A program made the translations under genes and the position numbers. A stretch of 64,000 bases of DNA from Thermovenabulum gondwanense. Its GTDB lineage: Bacteria > Bacillota > Thermosediminibacteria > Thermosediminibacterales > Thermosediminibacteraceae. Under the pieces are notes generated by a model. That model saw nothing but the letters and a program-made list of their open reading frames with translations, searched no databases and was not told the DNA's origin. Below, one piece after another: positions 1 through 9,172 of the stretch (position 1 is its first letter; the number at the start of each line of letters is the position of its first letter). The stretch spans positions 1-64,000 of the forward strand of contig NZ_LOHZ01000022.1 of NCBI RefSeq assembly GCF_001601575.1, given 5' to 3'.

Positions 1-398
1 TCTCCCGCGGTTATTTTTGCTACGTTTATGGGCGAAAAGCAGTCTACGTCTTTTTGGGGGTCTATGTGGTATTTTATCTGGTCTTCAGATAGGTGGGAGG
101 GCAGCGGCCTCATTATGAGTATGCCGTGAGTGTCGGGGTCGCTGTTCAGTTCCTTTATTTTGTTTATTAGTTCCGTTTGTGTTATTTTTTCGGGAAGCTG
201 AATTACGCTTCCTTTAATTCCTATTTCTTCGCACTTTTTGAGGGCACCTTTTATGTAAGCTACGGAGTCGGGTTTTTCTCCCGCTATTATTATTTTTAAT
301 GAGGGCATATGGCCTTTTTGTTGTAGCTGTTTCACTTCTTCTGTTAGCTGCTGTTTTAAGGCTTCGGCTACTTCTTTGCCGGATAGTATTTTTGCCAT
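1..398 (-). CDS. folD: FolD-type methylenetetrahydrofolate dehydrogenase (3' part cut by window edge)
   Basis: N-terminal 132 residues of a FolD family enzyme (5,10-methylene-THF dehydrogenase / methenyl-THF cyclohydrolase), cytosolic C1 metabolism. Visible family landmarks are the start MAKILSGKEVAEALK, a PLPSHLSE segment and KDVDCFSPIN, matching the usual PLPxH and KDVDGFxPxN blocks. The catalytic Tyr is present (Y48), but the Lys four residues later, needed for cyclohydrolase activity in bifunctional FolD, is Ala52 (codon 243-245). The usual QLPLP reads MRPLP. ATG start at 398 is preceded by an AAGGAGG ribosome site; the gene follows fchA after 13 bases in the fhs-fchA-folD cluster. The missing Lys fits a monofunctional dehydrogenase, with FchA doing the hydrolysis. 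The C-terminal NAD(P) domain is outside the window. Confidence 0.9.
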   Translation of the reverse strand, partial: MAKILSGKEVAEALKQQLTEEVKQLQQKGHMPSLKIIIAGEKPDSVAYIKGALKKCEEIGIKGSVIQLPEKITQTELINKIKELNSDPDTHGILIMRPLPSHLSEDQIKYHIDPQKDVDCFSPINVAKITAG

Positions 399-411
399 TT
401 TTTCCGCCTCC

Positions 412-1047
412 TTATTTTTGGATTATTAGTTTTTGCAGAACTATACGGTAGGTTTCTTCGGCTATGGCTTCTGCCATGACGCTTATTTTTTCTATGTGTT
501 CTGTGGTTTTTTCTTTAAATTCAACGTCTTCTATGCCGCCCAAGTTTATGTATACGTTGAGTTTTCCGCTTAATACAGCGGATTTTAAAAGGAGCGCTCC
601 CACTCCCGCATCGCTTATTGCAAGTTTGTTGCCTATGTCGGCAAGCCTCCTTTGAAGTTTGAGGGCTTCCAAGGAGTATTCCATTATTTTAACGGGAACC
701 TGGCAGGCTTCTTTTAGTGCTTTTTCTAAGGCCTGCCGTTTTTTTTCTTTTTCTTCTTCGGTGTTTTTGGGCATTTTGTAGGCGGCGGCTACGCTGCTGA
801 ATACTTTTGCGTCTTCGTCTATGAGCAAAAGGAGTTTTTCCTGCAGTTCCTGGGTTTTTTGTAATATTTGTTTTACTTCGGATTCTACGTCTTTGTATTT
901 TTCTTTCCCCACCGTCAGGTTTGCTACCATGCTGCCCAGGGCATTACCGAGGGCGCCGGCTAATGCAGCGGCGCCCCCTCCCCCTGGTACGGGCTCCTTT
1001 GACGAGAGAGCTTCGGTAAATTGTCTTACAGTTTTTTCTATATACAT
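412..1047 (-). CDS. fchA: Methenyltetrahydrofolate cyclohydrolase, cyclodeaminase family (FchA)
   Basis: 211-residue protein of the formimido-THF cyclodeaminase/FchA family, which in acetogens and purinolytic clostridia hydrolyses 5,10-methenyl-THF to 10-formyl-THF. The N-terminal PVPGGGGAAALAGALG glycine block (about residues 20-35) and an all-helical layout with an ADIGNKLAISDAG block near residue 140 are typical; length matches the ~210-residue family. The third Met of the open frame (1047) is chosen as start because AGGGGG lies 6 bases upstream, while the ATG at 1053 abuts it. It sits between fhs and folD. Together the three genes would interconvert formate, formyl-, methenyl- and methylene-THF. 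Cyclodeaminase activity on formimino-THF is an alternative, but the neighbours favour the cyclohydrolase role. Confidence 0.88.
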   Translation of the reverse strand: MYIEKTVRQFTEALSSKEPVPGGGGAAALAGALGNALGSMVANLTVGKEKYKDVESEVKQILQKTQELQEKLLLLIDEDAKVFSSVAAAYKMPKNTEEEKEKKRQALEKALKEACQVPVKIMEYSLEALKLQRRLADIGNKLAISDAGVGALLLKSAVLSGKLNVYINLGGIEDVEFKEKTTEHIEKISVMAEAIAEETYRIVLQKLIIQK

Positions 1048-1074
1048 CGGCATCCCCCTATCCCGTTTTCTACT

Positions 1075-2754
1075 TTAGAAAAGCCCGGAAATCCTTCCGT
1101 TTTCGTCCACATCTATATTCTCCGCAGCCGGCCTCCTGGGCAGCCCGGGCATCGTCATTATCTCTCCTGTCAGTACAACTACAAAACCTGCCCCCGCCGA
1201 TACTTTTACGTTCCTTACGGTTATCCTGAAACCGGTGGGCCTTCCCAGAAGCGCCGGATTATCACTTAAGGAATACTGGGTCTTGGCCATGCATACCGGT
1301 AGATTGCCGAACCCCAGCTTCTCCAAGTTCTCTATGTCCTTTTGCGCAGCCGGAGTGTAATCCACTCCATCGGCCCCGTATATTTGTTTTGCAATCGTCT
1401 CTATCTTTTCTTTTATGGATAGTTCGAGGGGATATAAGGGAGCGTATCCGTTTTCGCCTTCCTCTATCAGCCTCAATACTTCATTGGCAAGGTCTACTCC
1501 GCCTTCTCCGCCCTTTGCCCATACTTCGGATAGCACCACGTTTACCCCCAGGGCTTTGCATTCTTCTTTTAATAAAGTTAACTCTTCTTCTTTATCCGTA
1601 GGGAATCTGTTCAATGCAACTACTGCGGGAAGTTTAAATTTCTTCGTTATATTCTCTACATGCTTCAAAAGGTTTTCAATTCCTTTCCTTAAGGCATCCA
1701 AGTTTACTTCACTTAACTTATCTTTTGTCACACCGCCGTGATGCTTTAGTGCCCTTATGCTGGCAACTATAACCACCGCATTGGGTTTAAGCCCCGCATA
1801 CCTTGCTTTTATGTCCAAAAACTTCTCCGCTCCCAAGTCCGCACCGAATCCGGCTTCGGTCACCACGTAGTCGGCAAGTTTAAGCGCAAGCTTGGTAGCC
1901 ATTACGCTGTTGCACCCGTGGGCTATATTGGCAAAGGGTCCTCCGTGGATGAAAGCCGGCGTGCCTTCCAAGGTCTGAACTAAGTTGGGCATCAGGGCAT
2001 CCTTTAGAAGGGCTGTCATGGCGCCGTGGGCTTTCAAATCCCCCGCAGTAACGGGTCTTCCGTCGTAGGTGTAAGCTACTATTATCCTTGAGAGCCTTTC
2101 TTTTAAGTCCATTAAATCCCTTGAAAGGCAGAACACCGCCATAACTTCCGAGGCTACCGTTATATCAAAGCCATCTTCCCTGGGCATGCCGTTGGCCTTT
2201 CCGCCGAGCCCGTCGACTATGAATCTCAGCTGCCTGTCATTCATGTCCATGCAGCGTCTCCACACAATGCGCCGGGGATCAATGCCCAGTTCATTTCCCT
2301 GGTAGATATGGTTGTCAATCATTGCAGCAAGCAGGTTGTTTGCTGCTGTTACTGCGTGAATATCCCCGGTAAAATGCAGGTTTATATCTTCCATCGGGAC
2401 CACCTGGGCATAGCCTCCTCCGGCTGCCCCACCCTTCACTCCGAAAACGGGGCCCAGGGAGGGCTCCCTCAAGCATATCATCGCATTTTTCCCAACTTTT
2501 CTAAGGGCATCCCCCAGACCTACAGTAGTGGTGGTTTTACCTTCGCCCGCCGGTGTAGGGTTAATCGCGGTTACAAGAATGAGCTTCCCGTCTTTTTTAT
2601 CCTCTAACCTTGCAAAGACTTTTTCGTAATGTACCTTTGCTTTGTACTTTCCGTAGTATTCAATTTCGTCTTCCGAGAGGCCAATTTTTGATGCTATATC
2701 CTTAATATGCTCCAATTTGGCCTCCTGAGCAATTTCAATATCGCTTTTGTACAT
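1075..2754 (-). CDS. fhs: Formate--tetrahydrofolate ligase
   Basis: 559-residue formyl-THF synthetase, which joins formate to THF with ATP: the entry step of the methyl branch of the Wood-Ljungdahl pathway or of purine C1 supply. Visible marks are the P-loop-like [14 protein letters not shown] at about residues 67-80, the [18 protein letters not shown] block near residue 100, and the C-terminal [18 protein letters not shown] signature. Length is the family norm. ATG at 2754 has GGAGG 8 bases upstream. It heads the fhs-fchA-folD cluster, and a candidate promoter lies just upstream at 2793-2822. Identity is secure; whether the cell is a true acetogen cannot be told from this window. Confidence 0.98.
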   Translation of the reverse strand: MYKSDIEIAQEAKLEHIKDIASKIGLSEDEIEYYGKYKAKVHYEKVFARLEDKKDGKLILVTAINPTPAGEGKTTTTVGLGDALRKVGKNAMICLREPSLGPVFGVKGGAAGGGYAQVVPMEDINLHFTGDIHAVTAANNLLAAMIDNHIYQGNELGIDPRRIVWRRCMDMNDRQLRFIVDGLGGKANGMPREDGFDITVASEVMAVFCLSRDLMDLKERLSRIIVAYTYDGRPVTAGDLKAHGAMTALLKDALMPNLVQTLEGTPAFIHGGPFANIAHGCNSVMATKLALKLADYVVTEAGFGADLGAEKFLDIKARYAGLKPNAVVIVASIRALKHHGGVTKDKLSEVNLDALRKGIENLLKHVENITKKFKLPAVVALNRFPTDKEEELTLLKEECKALGVNVVLSEVWAKGGEGGVDLANEVLRLIEEGENGYAPLYPLELSIKEKIETIAKQIYGADGVDYTPAAQKDIENLEKLGFGNLPVCMAKTQYSLSDNPALLGRPTGFRITVRNVKVSAGAGFVVVLTGEIMTMPGLPRRPAAENIDVDENGRISGLF

Positions 2755-2792
2755 TTTTCATACCTCCATTTTTAGTAATTTTTTTGGTAAAT

Positions 2793-2822
2793 ATTTTAGA
2801 AAAATAATTGACACTGAGTCAA
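2793..2822 (-). promoter_or_regulatory. Candidate fhs promoter
   Basis: On the minus strand, TTGACT (2817-2822) and TAAAAT (2793-2798) are separated by 18 bases, 39 bases before the fhs start. The -35 overlaps an inverted repeat (2805-2825), so the repeat may act as operator or as gcvH terminator. Confidence 0.45.
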
Positions 2823-2825
2823 TTA
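2797..2825 (-). terminator. Possible gcvH terminator / inverted repeat
   Basis: On the minus strand TAATTGAC and GTCAATTA form an 8-bp stem with a 5-base loop, followed by TTTTTC, directly after the gcvH stop. The stem is AT-rich and weak, and it overlaps a candidate fhs promoter. Confidence 0.45.
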
Positions 2826-3206
2826 CTAAATATTAATCTTTTCTAAATATTCCCGTCGTTCTAAAAGATCTTCAAGTTCCGATGTATCGCTTAATCTTAC
2901 TTTTATCAGCCAACCTTTATCATAGGGTGATTCGTTCACAAGTTCCGGACTCTCTTCCAGTTCCTCGTTTACCGCGATTACTTCCCCGCTCACCGGTGAA
3001 TAAAGGTCAGATGATACTTTTCCGGATTCAATGGCACCGAAAATACCGTCTTTTTCTACTTTATCGCCTACTTGCGGTAAATCCACGTATAATATCTCTC
3101 CCAGCTCCTCCTGAGCATAATCCGTAATGCCTATAGTACCCGTATCGCCTGCCACTTTAATCCAGGTATGTTCCGGATGATATTTAATATCTTCAGGAAA
3201 GTGCAT
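2826..3206 (-). CDS. gcvH: Glycine cleavage system H protein
   Basis: 126-residue lipoyl carrier of the glycine cleavage complex; the lipoyl-lysine shuttles the aminomethyl group between P, T and L proteins. The lipoylation site is the ESGKVSSD block, with Lys63 as the acceptor and SPVSGEVI following as in the family; the residue before the Lys is Gly rather than the common Val. ATG at 3206 has AGGAGG at good spacing. No gcvT, gcvP or lipoate ligase is in the window. Its place between fhs and a formate channel suggests a C1-unit link, but it could also serve lipoate handling. Family assignment is firm. Confidence 0.95.
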   Translation of the reverse strand: MHFPEDIKYHPEHTWIKVAGDTGTIGITDYAQEELGEILYVDLPQVGDKVEKDGIFGAIESGKVSSDLYSPVSGEVIAVNEELEESPELVNESPYDKGWLIKVRLSDTSELEDLLERREYLEKINI

Positions 3207-3228
3207 GCTAATACCTCCTGATTCTTAT

Positions 3229-4035
3229 TTAAACATTTAGACCAATTTTTTCATCCGTTTTTTCTCGTTTTTTAATATAAGCTATATGATACAGCAAGGG
3301 TACAAATATTGCTCCTCCCACTACATTCCCCAGGGTTACGGGAATGATGTTTTTCAATAAAATATCTCCCCAGCCCATATTAAACCCCCCATATTTTGCA
3401 AGGGGCAAAAAGAACATATTGGCTACACTATGTTCGTACCCGGATAGTACAAAAAGCATAATTGGAAACCAGCAGGAAAAAATTTTTGAAATTATATCTT
3501 GAGATGCGGCAGCCATCAATACTGCCAAAACCACCAGGATATTGCATAAAATCCCTCTTACAAAGGCCTGAGCAATGCTCAAGGAAATTTTGCTTTGAGC
3601 AATGGAAAAAGCCATGTTCATGACGTTATCCTTTAATAAACCGCTTTTTGCAATTAAATACGCGAGTATCATGGAACCCGCAAAATTCGAAAAATAAACG
3701 GTTATCCAATTTCTGATAAGAGCGTAAAACGTAATTTCTTGCTTTAAAAATGCGAAGGTCATTAGGTTATTTCCGGTAAATAGCTCGGCTCCGCACACCA
3801 CCACAAGCATGAGACCCACCGGGAATACCATAGCCCCAAAAAACTTCATCAGACCCGCATCGATATTTTTCATCGTCTGCATTATTGTAATACTGCCAAA
3901 CCCTCCAAATCCTATGTAGATTCCGGCAAATATACCCAAAGCCACCATCTGTTCGATGGAAAGCTGGGCTTTTTTGATGCCGTTAGTCACCGTCAAATTA
4001 ATGGTTTCCTGAGGTGATAAAAATCTTTTTTCCAA
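3229..4035 (-). CDS. Formate/nitrite transporter (FNT) family channel
   Basis: 268-residue integral membrane protein of the FocA/NirC family, about six hydrophobic segments, forming pentameric channels for formate or related monovalent anions. Family marks are GIYIGFGGFGS in the first segment and CGAELFTGNNLM near residue 85. TTG start at 4035 is chosen because GGGGG precedes it by 6 bases. Located upstream of gcvH and fhs, formate is the most likely substrate: import for the formyl-THF synthetase or export of excess. It has its own promoter with a palindrome at the start region. Nitrite or hydrosulfide are less likely alternatives given the context. Confidence 0.88.
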   Translation of the reverse strand: MEKRFLSPQETINLTVTNGIKKAQLSIEQMVALGIFAGIYIGFGGFGSITIMQTMKNIDAGLMKFFGAMVFPVGLMLVVVCGAELFTGNNLMTFAFLKQEITFYALIRNWITVYFSNFAGSMILAYLIAKSGLLKDNVMNMAFSIAQSKISLSIAQAFVRGILCNILVVLAVLMAAASQDIISKIFSCWFPIMLFVLSGYEHSVANMFFLPLAKYGGFNMGWGDILLKNIIPVTLGNVVGGAIFVPLLYHIAYIKKREKTDEKIGLNV

Positions 4036-4063
4036 TATAGACCCCCTTTCAAAATCTGTTTAC

Positions 4064-4075
4064 ATGTATATACAT
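4064..4075. promoter_or_regulatory. Palindromic operator-like site at the FNT promoter
   Basis: Perfect 12-base palindrome ATGTATATACAT, lying just downstream of the -10 hexamer of the FNT promoter, about where transcription should start. Its core GTATATAC fits the GT-N-TA-N-AC operator pattern known for HutC-type GntR regulators. The regulator itself is not in the window. Confidence 0.4.
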
Positions 4076-4079
4076 TTAT

Positions 4080-4109
4080 ATACTATCACATAATTTTATA
4101 ATTTGTCAA
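4080..4109 (-). promoter_or_regulatory. Candidate promoter of the FNT gene
   Basis: Minus-strand TTGACA (4104-4109) and TAGTAT (4080-4085) with an 18-base spacer, 45 bases before the TTG start of the FNT gene. Confidence 0.6.
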
Positions 4110-4175
4110 TATTATAAAATTATTATAATTTTATAACATTGCTATTATTCATTATTAAGGCTATTTTTTTATTCC

Positions 4176-4322
4176 TTACATCAGCAAAAACATGATAAAA
4201 TTAAAAATCGAATCCTCTTCCCTTCTAATATTTGGTATAATGAATGACTCCTCTTCTGGAGAAATATTGTACTCCTCAATGTAATCCTTTTCCCCTTTGT
4301 AATACTCAGAAAATATTTCCAT
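4176..4322 (-). CDS. Small hypothetical protein, 48 residues, downstream of URO-D-like gene
   Basis: Not recognised. The frame starts with ATG at 4322, preceded by AAGGAGGCG at ideal distance, and begins 12 bases after the stop of the URO-D-like gene, so it is probably co-translated. The product begins MEIFSEYYKGEKDYIEEYN, is strongly acidic in its first half (Glu/Asp/Tyr-rich) and ends in a short hydrophobic stretch, IFNFIMFLLM. It has no Cys and no clear signal peptide. The strong ribosome site and tight spacing are the evidence that it is real. It could be a small partner subunit of the methyltransferase-like protein or a degraded remnant. Confidence 0.55.
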   Translation of the reverse strand: MEIFSEYYKGEKDYIEEYNISPEEESFIIPNIRREEDSIFNFIMFLLM

Positions 4323-4334
4323 TTTTTCGCCTCC

Positions 4335-5486
4335 TTAATACACCGCATATTCCCTTACAAATCTGTTAACCGCAATTATGTTCTCGGGTTTTGCATCTTT
4401 CAGCGCCATGGGGAGTTTATCAAAATTGAAAATAAACCCTCCGCCCGGGGCTAAAATATCTACCAGTTCTCTGGCTACATTAACGCATTCCTCAGGAGTG
4501 CCCGTCCTCAATATGGAAATGGGATAAAGACCAGTTATTATATATTTTTTGCCGAGCTTATTTTTAATTAAAAGAGGATCTCCGTATTCAAACCACATTT
4601 TTATTCCCCGAGGAAGTTCTGATAAATAATCCAAATAACGCATCCAATCCTGTTCCAAATAAAGGTCTACTCCCACATTATTTTCCGCAAGTCCTTCTAC
4701 CAGCTTTTTAAAGGTAGGCCAGAATAGTTTCTCAAAGTCGGAAGTGCGAAGATAGGGAGGCATATGAAGGGGTATGAATGTCCTTTTATAAATTGAAGGT
4801 TCCCTCGGAATCCCCGCTTTTATCATTAAGGGAAGCACCGCTTCACACGCTTCTGCAACTTTTTCGGGAATTCTTCTTATATCTCTCACCATCCCGGTAA
4901 ACCCTCTTATTTGATCGGCTATAAAATCAAAGGGGGCTTCGGTTAATGCGCTCATTCCCTCTATACTCAAACCATATTTTTGAGCGGCTTTTGATGAGAA
5001 CGTTTTTATTTTTATCGTGGAATTAATATATACCCTGTAAGCCTTTGCAAAAACCAAAGTTTTTTTTTCAGCACTGTCGTTTAATTTCTCATATATTCTT
5101 GGAAGGACCTTTTCAATTATAAATTTATAGGGATCCCGGATAAGTTCATCATATTCTTCTGCACGCATAGCACTTACTTCGGGATGCTGAATGAAACCTT
5201 CCGAGCCCATAACAAAGTTTTTTGCTCCGAGCAATTTGTACATCAGCGGAAACCTTAAAATTACCGTAGGCACCACATCGCTTTCTAAGTCTTTCGATAC
5301 CTTATCAATTACTTCTTCCAGTAAATCTAAATTCCACTGGGCTTCTTTTAAATTAAACCCCGAATACTGGATAGCGTAAGTTATGTCCACCTTTGTAGCT
5401 ACAGGCACCCTTTTGGGTAATTTCCCTTCATAGATGTCCCTAAAAATTTGAGCCCTTTCCTCAATTATTTTTTTTCTTTCATCCAT
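4335..5486 (-). CDS. Uroporphyrinogen decarboxylase-like (URO-D superfamily) protein
   Basis: 383-residue member of the URO-D superfamily, the TIM-barrel family that includes haem-pathway HemE and the corrinoid:coenzyme methyltransferases MtaA/MtbA/CmuA. The N-terminal LPKRVPVATKVD block, the central PPYLRTSDFEKLFWPTFKKL block and the C-terminal LAPGGGFIFNFD block resemble the methyltransferase-type branch rather than HemE. The His-x-Cys zinc motif of MtaA-type enzymes is not seen: that region reads DLYLEQDW. ATG at 5486 is the first start after an in-frame stop; GGAGG is somewhat far (14 bases). Neighbours are a DUF1638 protein upstream and a 48-residue ORF downstream. A role in methyl transfer or demethylation is inferred from family and neighbours; substrate unknown. 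Confidence 0.75.
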   Translation of the reverse strand: MDERKKIIEERAQIFRDIYEGKLPKRVPVATKVDITYAIQYSGFNLKEAQWNLDLLEEVIDKVSKDLESDVVPTVILRFPLMYKLLGAKNFVMGSEGFIQHPEVSAMRAEEYDELIRDPYKFIIEKVLPRIYEKLNDSAEKKTLVFAKAYRVYINSTIKIKTFSSKAAQKYGLSIEGMSALTEAPFDFIADQIRGFTGMVRDIRRIPEKVAEACEAVLPLMIKAGIPREPSIYKRTFIPLHMPPYLRTSDFEKLFWPTFKKLVEGLAENNVGVDLYLEQDWMRYLDYLSELPRGIKMWFEYGDPLLIKNKLGKKYIITGLYPISILRTGTPEECVNVARELVDILAPGGGFIFNFDKLPMALKDAKPENIIAVNRFVREYAVY

Positions 5487-5556
5487 TTATTCGAAGCTCA
5501 CCTCCTTTAAATTATCATTATTTTTTGAAATTTCGCCGTACAATATGTGTAAAATT

Positions 5557-6249
5557 TTATAAGATTATTGAATCCTGATGAAATGAATCTTTATCCGTAA
5601 ATCCAAAATGTTCTACCGTTACCTTTTCTCCTTTTTTAACCACGCAAAAATCTTCATCATAAGGTCCTTTCAAAAGTTTAATCAAAAACCAGATATCTCC
5701 TTTTTCCAGCAGTAATTTCAGCGAAGTCATCCTCGCGATTTCTTCAGCCTTTGGAATATATTCCGCTACATTGTATGCCCCCGTATCGATGAGCATTAAA
5801 TACTTGTAGTTCTTAAGCATAATCTCGAAAATCATTTTAGTTTTTTTTAATCCGTATTTTTTTAAAGCATTTTCAAATTCTTTGCTAATGCTTTTTGAAC
5901 TCTCTATCCACCCTTTGGTAAGAAAATAAGTTTCTTTCACCCTCTCGTACTTTTCTCCGGGCTTGCTCATGACCATTGAAATACAATCCTCGGTTTTGGG
6001 TATTATTAGATTGGCGGTGGAAGCGTGTATCCCCACAAGCCCATTTCCGCAGCAGCCATATGCAAATAGCAGGTTATCGGCATCCTTTACCGAATCTACC
6101 GTTTCCTGAAGTTTTTTTCTAAGTTTATTAGGATCCGAATGATATTCGGAATCTATCCAAATTACGGGATAAGTGCAGTTGGTCAATGCATAAGCTAAAT
6201 TTAATTCATCACTCAGGGTGTGGCAAGCTATTACTACATTATTCAACAA
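5557..6249 (-). CDS. DUF1638 domain protein
   Basis: 230-residue protein matching DUF1638: NVVIACHTLSDEL at the start, YGCCGNGLVGI near residue 65, and IIPKTEDCISM near residue 85, with conserved Cys residues that could bind metal or thiol. TTG at 6249 is chosen because GGAGG lies 7 bases upstream. DUF1638 genes commonly neighbour corrinoid methyltransferase systems in Methanosarcina and anaerobic Firmicutes, and here the neighbour is a URO-D-like methyltransferase relative. Biochemical function is unknown. No corrinoid protein or MttB-type methyltransferase lies in the window. Confidence 0.75.
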   Translation of the reverse strand: MLNNVVIACHTLSDELNLAYALTNCTYPVIWIDSEYHSDPNKLRKKLQETVDSVKDADNLLFAYGCCGNGLVGIHASTANLIIPKTEDCISMVMSKPGEKYERVKETYFLTKGWIESSKSISKEFENALKKYGLKKTKMIFEIMLKNYKYLMLIDTGAYNVAEYIPKAEEIARMTSLKLLLEKGDIWFLIKLLKGPYDEDFCVVKKGEKVTVEHFGFTDKDSFHQDSIIL

Positions 6250-6292
6250 TTATTCACCTCCGATATATCTTTATATTGTTTTCTACTTTAAT

Positions 6293-6327
6293 AAAAAAAA
6301 TTCCTGCAAGTAATCACTTACAGGAAT
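6293..6327 (-). terminator. Rho-independent terminator after purA
   Basis: On the minus strand AATTCCTGTAAGT pairs with ACTTGCAGGAATT (one mismatch) around a 4-base loop and is followed by eight Ts. It ends the FAD protein-purA unit and separates it from the DUF1638 gene. Confidence 0.85.
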
Positions 6328-6365
6328 TATATATTTATAAATTCGGCTTTATGCCACTTAAAAAT

Positions 6366-7664
<1,299 letters not shown>

Positions 7665-9056
7665 TTATCCTTTTAATATCCTTTTTATTATTTCTCTTGC
7701 CACAATAACTCCGGAAACCGAAGCCTGGGCTAAACCCCTTGTAACCCCGGCCCCATCTCCCGCAGCAAAAAGATTTTTTACCTGCGTCTCCAGGGATGAA
7801 GAAAGGGCGGGTCTTGATGAATAAAACTTCACTTCTACACCGTAAAGTAGAGTGTGATTGGAGTTTACTCCCGGTACCAATTTGTCCATTGCCTGAAGCA
7901 TTTCCAAAATGCTTACCAGATGCCTGTAGGGGAATACTAAGCTGAGGTCCCCCGGAGTTGCCTCTTTCAGCGTGGGCTCCACCAGACCCCTTTTTATTCT
8001 CTCAGGGGTGGAACGCCTGCCGGACAAAAGGTCTCCCAACCGCTGTACTATAACCCCTCCGCTCAGCATATTGGCAAGGGTAGCGATGTACTTACCGTAG
8101 GAGATAGGCTCTTTAAAAGGTTCCGTAAAGGTCTTACTTACCAGTAAAGCAAAATTTGTGTTTGTGGTTTTCCTATCCGCATAGCTGTGCCCGTTGACGG
8201 TAATTAATCCACTATTGTTTTCTATGACCACTTCACCGTAAGGATTCATGCAAAAAGTCCTTACCTTGTCATCGAAGGATTTGGAGTAGTATACTAATTT
8301 GGATTCGTATACCACATCCGTCAGGGGTTCCATCACCACAGAAGGTACTTCCACCCTTACACCAATATCCACGGGATTTATTTCCATATCCAGTCCAAGT
8401 CTGACGGCTTCCCTGGCGAACCATTCAGCACCTTCCCTTCCGGGAACGGTCACGATGTAATCCGCACAGTAATTATCCCCCTTAACCGTCTCCACGCCCA
8501 CAGCCCTATTTTCTTCCACCAATATCTTTTTTACCGGAGTAGAGGTTAATATTTCTACCCTGCCTTTGAGGTAATCGTACATCTTTTTCAGTATCAGCCA
8601 GCATTTTTCCGTACCCAGGTGTTTTACCTTTGCCGGTATTAATCTCAAATCGGCAGTTGCTGCCTTCTGTTGAAGCTCTTTAACCTTATTCTGGTCTGTA
8701 CCGTGCACAATCTCCGTAGCACCAAAGCTTAAAAATATTCTATCTATATAGCCTATAAGCTCGGATACCTCTTCTTTCGATATATATTCATCCAACCAGC
8801 CGCCAAATTCGGTGGTTAGGGTTAACTTTCCATCACTGAAAGCTCCGGCTCCGCCCCATCCATTAACTATGGAACAGGGGTCACAGTGCATACACTTTAT
8901 CTTTTTTTCCTTTGAGGGGCATGCCCTGTGCTCTATGTCCTTTCCTTTTTCTAAAATCAATACCGATGTATTTGGCGCTTTATCTACAATTTCCAGAGCG
9001 GTAAAAATACCCGCAGGTCCAGCCCCGATGATGATTACATCGTAGTTTTTTTTCAT
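7665..9056 (-). CDS. FAD-dependent dehydrogenase, COG2509-like
   Basis: 463-residue flavoprotein with an N-terminal dinucleotide-binding motif IIIGAGPAGIFTALE (about residues 8-22) and a C-terminal FAD contact FAAGDGAGVTRGLAQASVSG. It resembles the uncharacterised FAD-dependent dehydrogenases often annotated near purA in Firmicutes. A Cys cluster C-MHC-DPC around residues 55-61 is unusual for a simple flavoprotein and could bind metal or be redox-active. ATG at 9056 with GGGG upstream; a promoter lies at 9098-9126. Substrate unknown. Confidence 0.8.
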   Translation of the reverse strand: MKKNYDVIIIGAGPAGIFTALEIVDKAPNTSVLILEKGKDIEHRACPSKEKKIKCMHCDPCSIVNGWGGAGAFSDGKLTLTTEFGGWLDEYISKEEVSELIGYIDRIFLSFGATEIVHGTDQNKVKELQQKAATADLRLIPAKVKHLGTEKCWLILKKMYDYLKGRVEILTSTPVKKILVEENRAVGVETVKGDNYCADYIVTVPGREGAEWFAREAVRLGLDMEINPVDIGVRVEVPSVVMEPLTDVVYESKLVYYSKSFDDKVRTFCMNPYGEVVIENNSGLITVNGHSYADRKTTNTNFALLVSKTFTEPFKEPISYGKYIATLANMLSGGVIVQRLGDLLSGRRSTPERIKRGLVEPTLKEATPGDLSLVFPYRHLVSILEMLQAMDKLVPGVNSNHTLLYGVEVKFYSSRPALSSSLETQVKNLFAAGDGAGVTRGLAQASVSGVIVAREIIKRILKG

Positions 9057-9097
9057 CTCGCATCCCCGCCTTATGCTTTTTCTAAAAAACCCTAATA

Positions 9098-9126
9098 AAT
9101 ATAGCAGAAAAAATTTTTTTAGTCAA
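9098..9126 (-). promoter_or_regulatory. Candidate promoter of FAD protein-purA unit
   Basis: Minus-strand TTGACT (9121-9126) and TATATT (9098-9103) with exactly 17 bases between, 42 bases before the FAD gene start. Confidence 0.6.
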
Positions 9127-9172
9127 TTATATATGAATAATTTTATGAATTGTTTCTTAAAATATTCGCATT

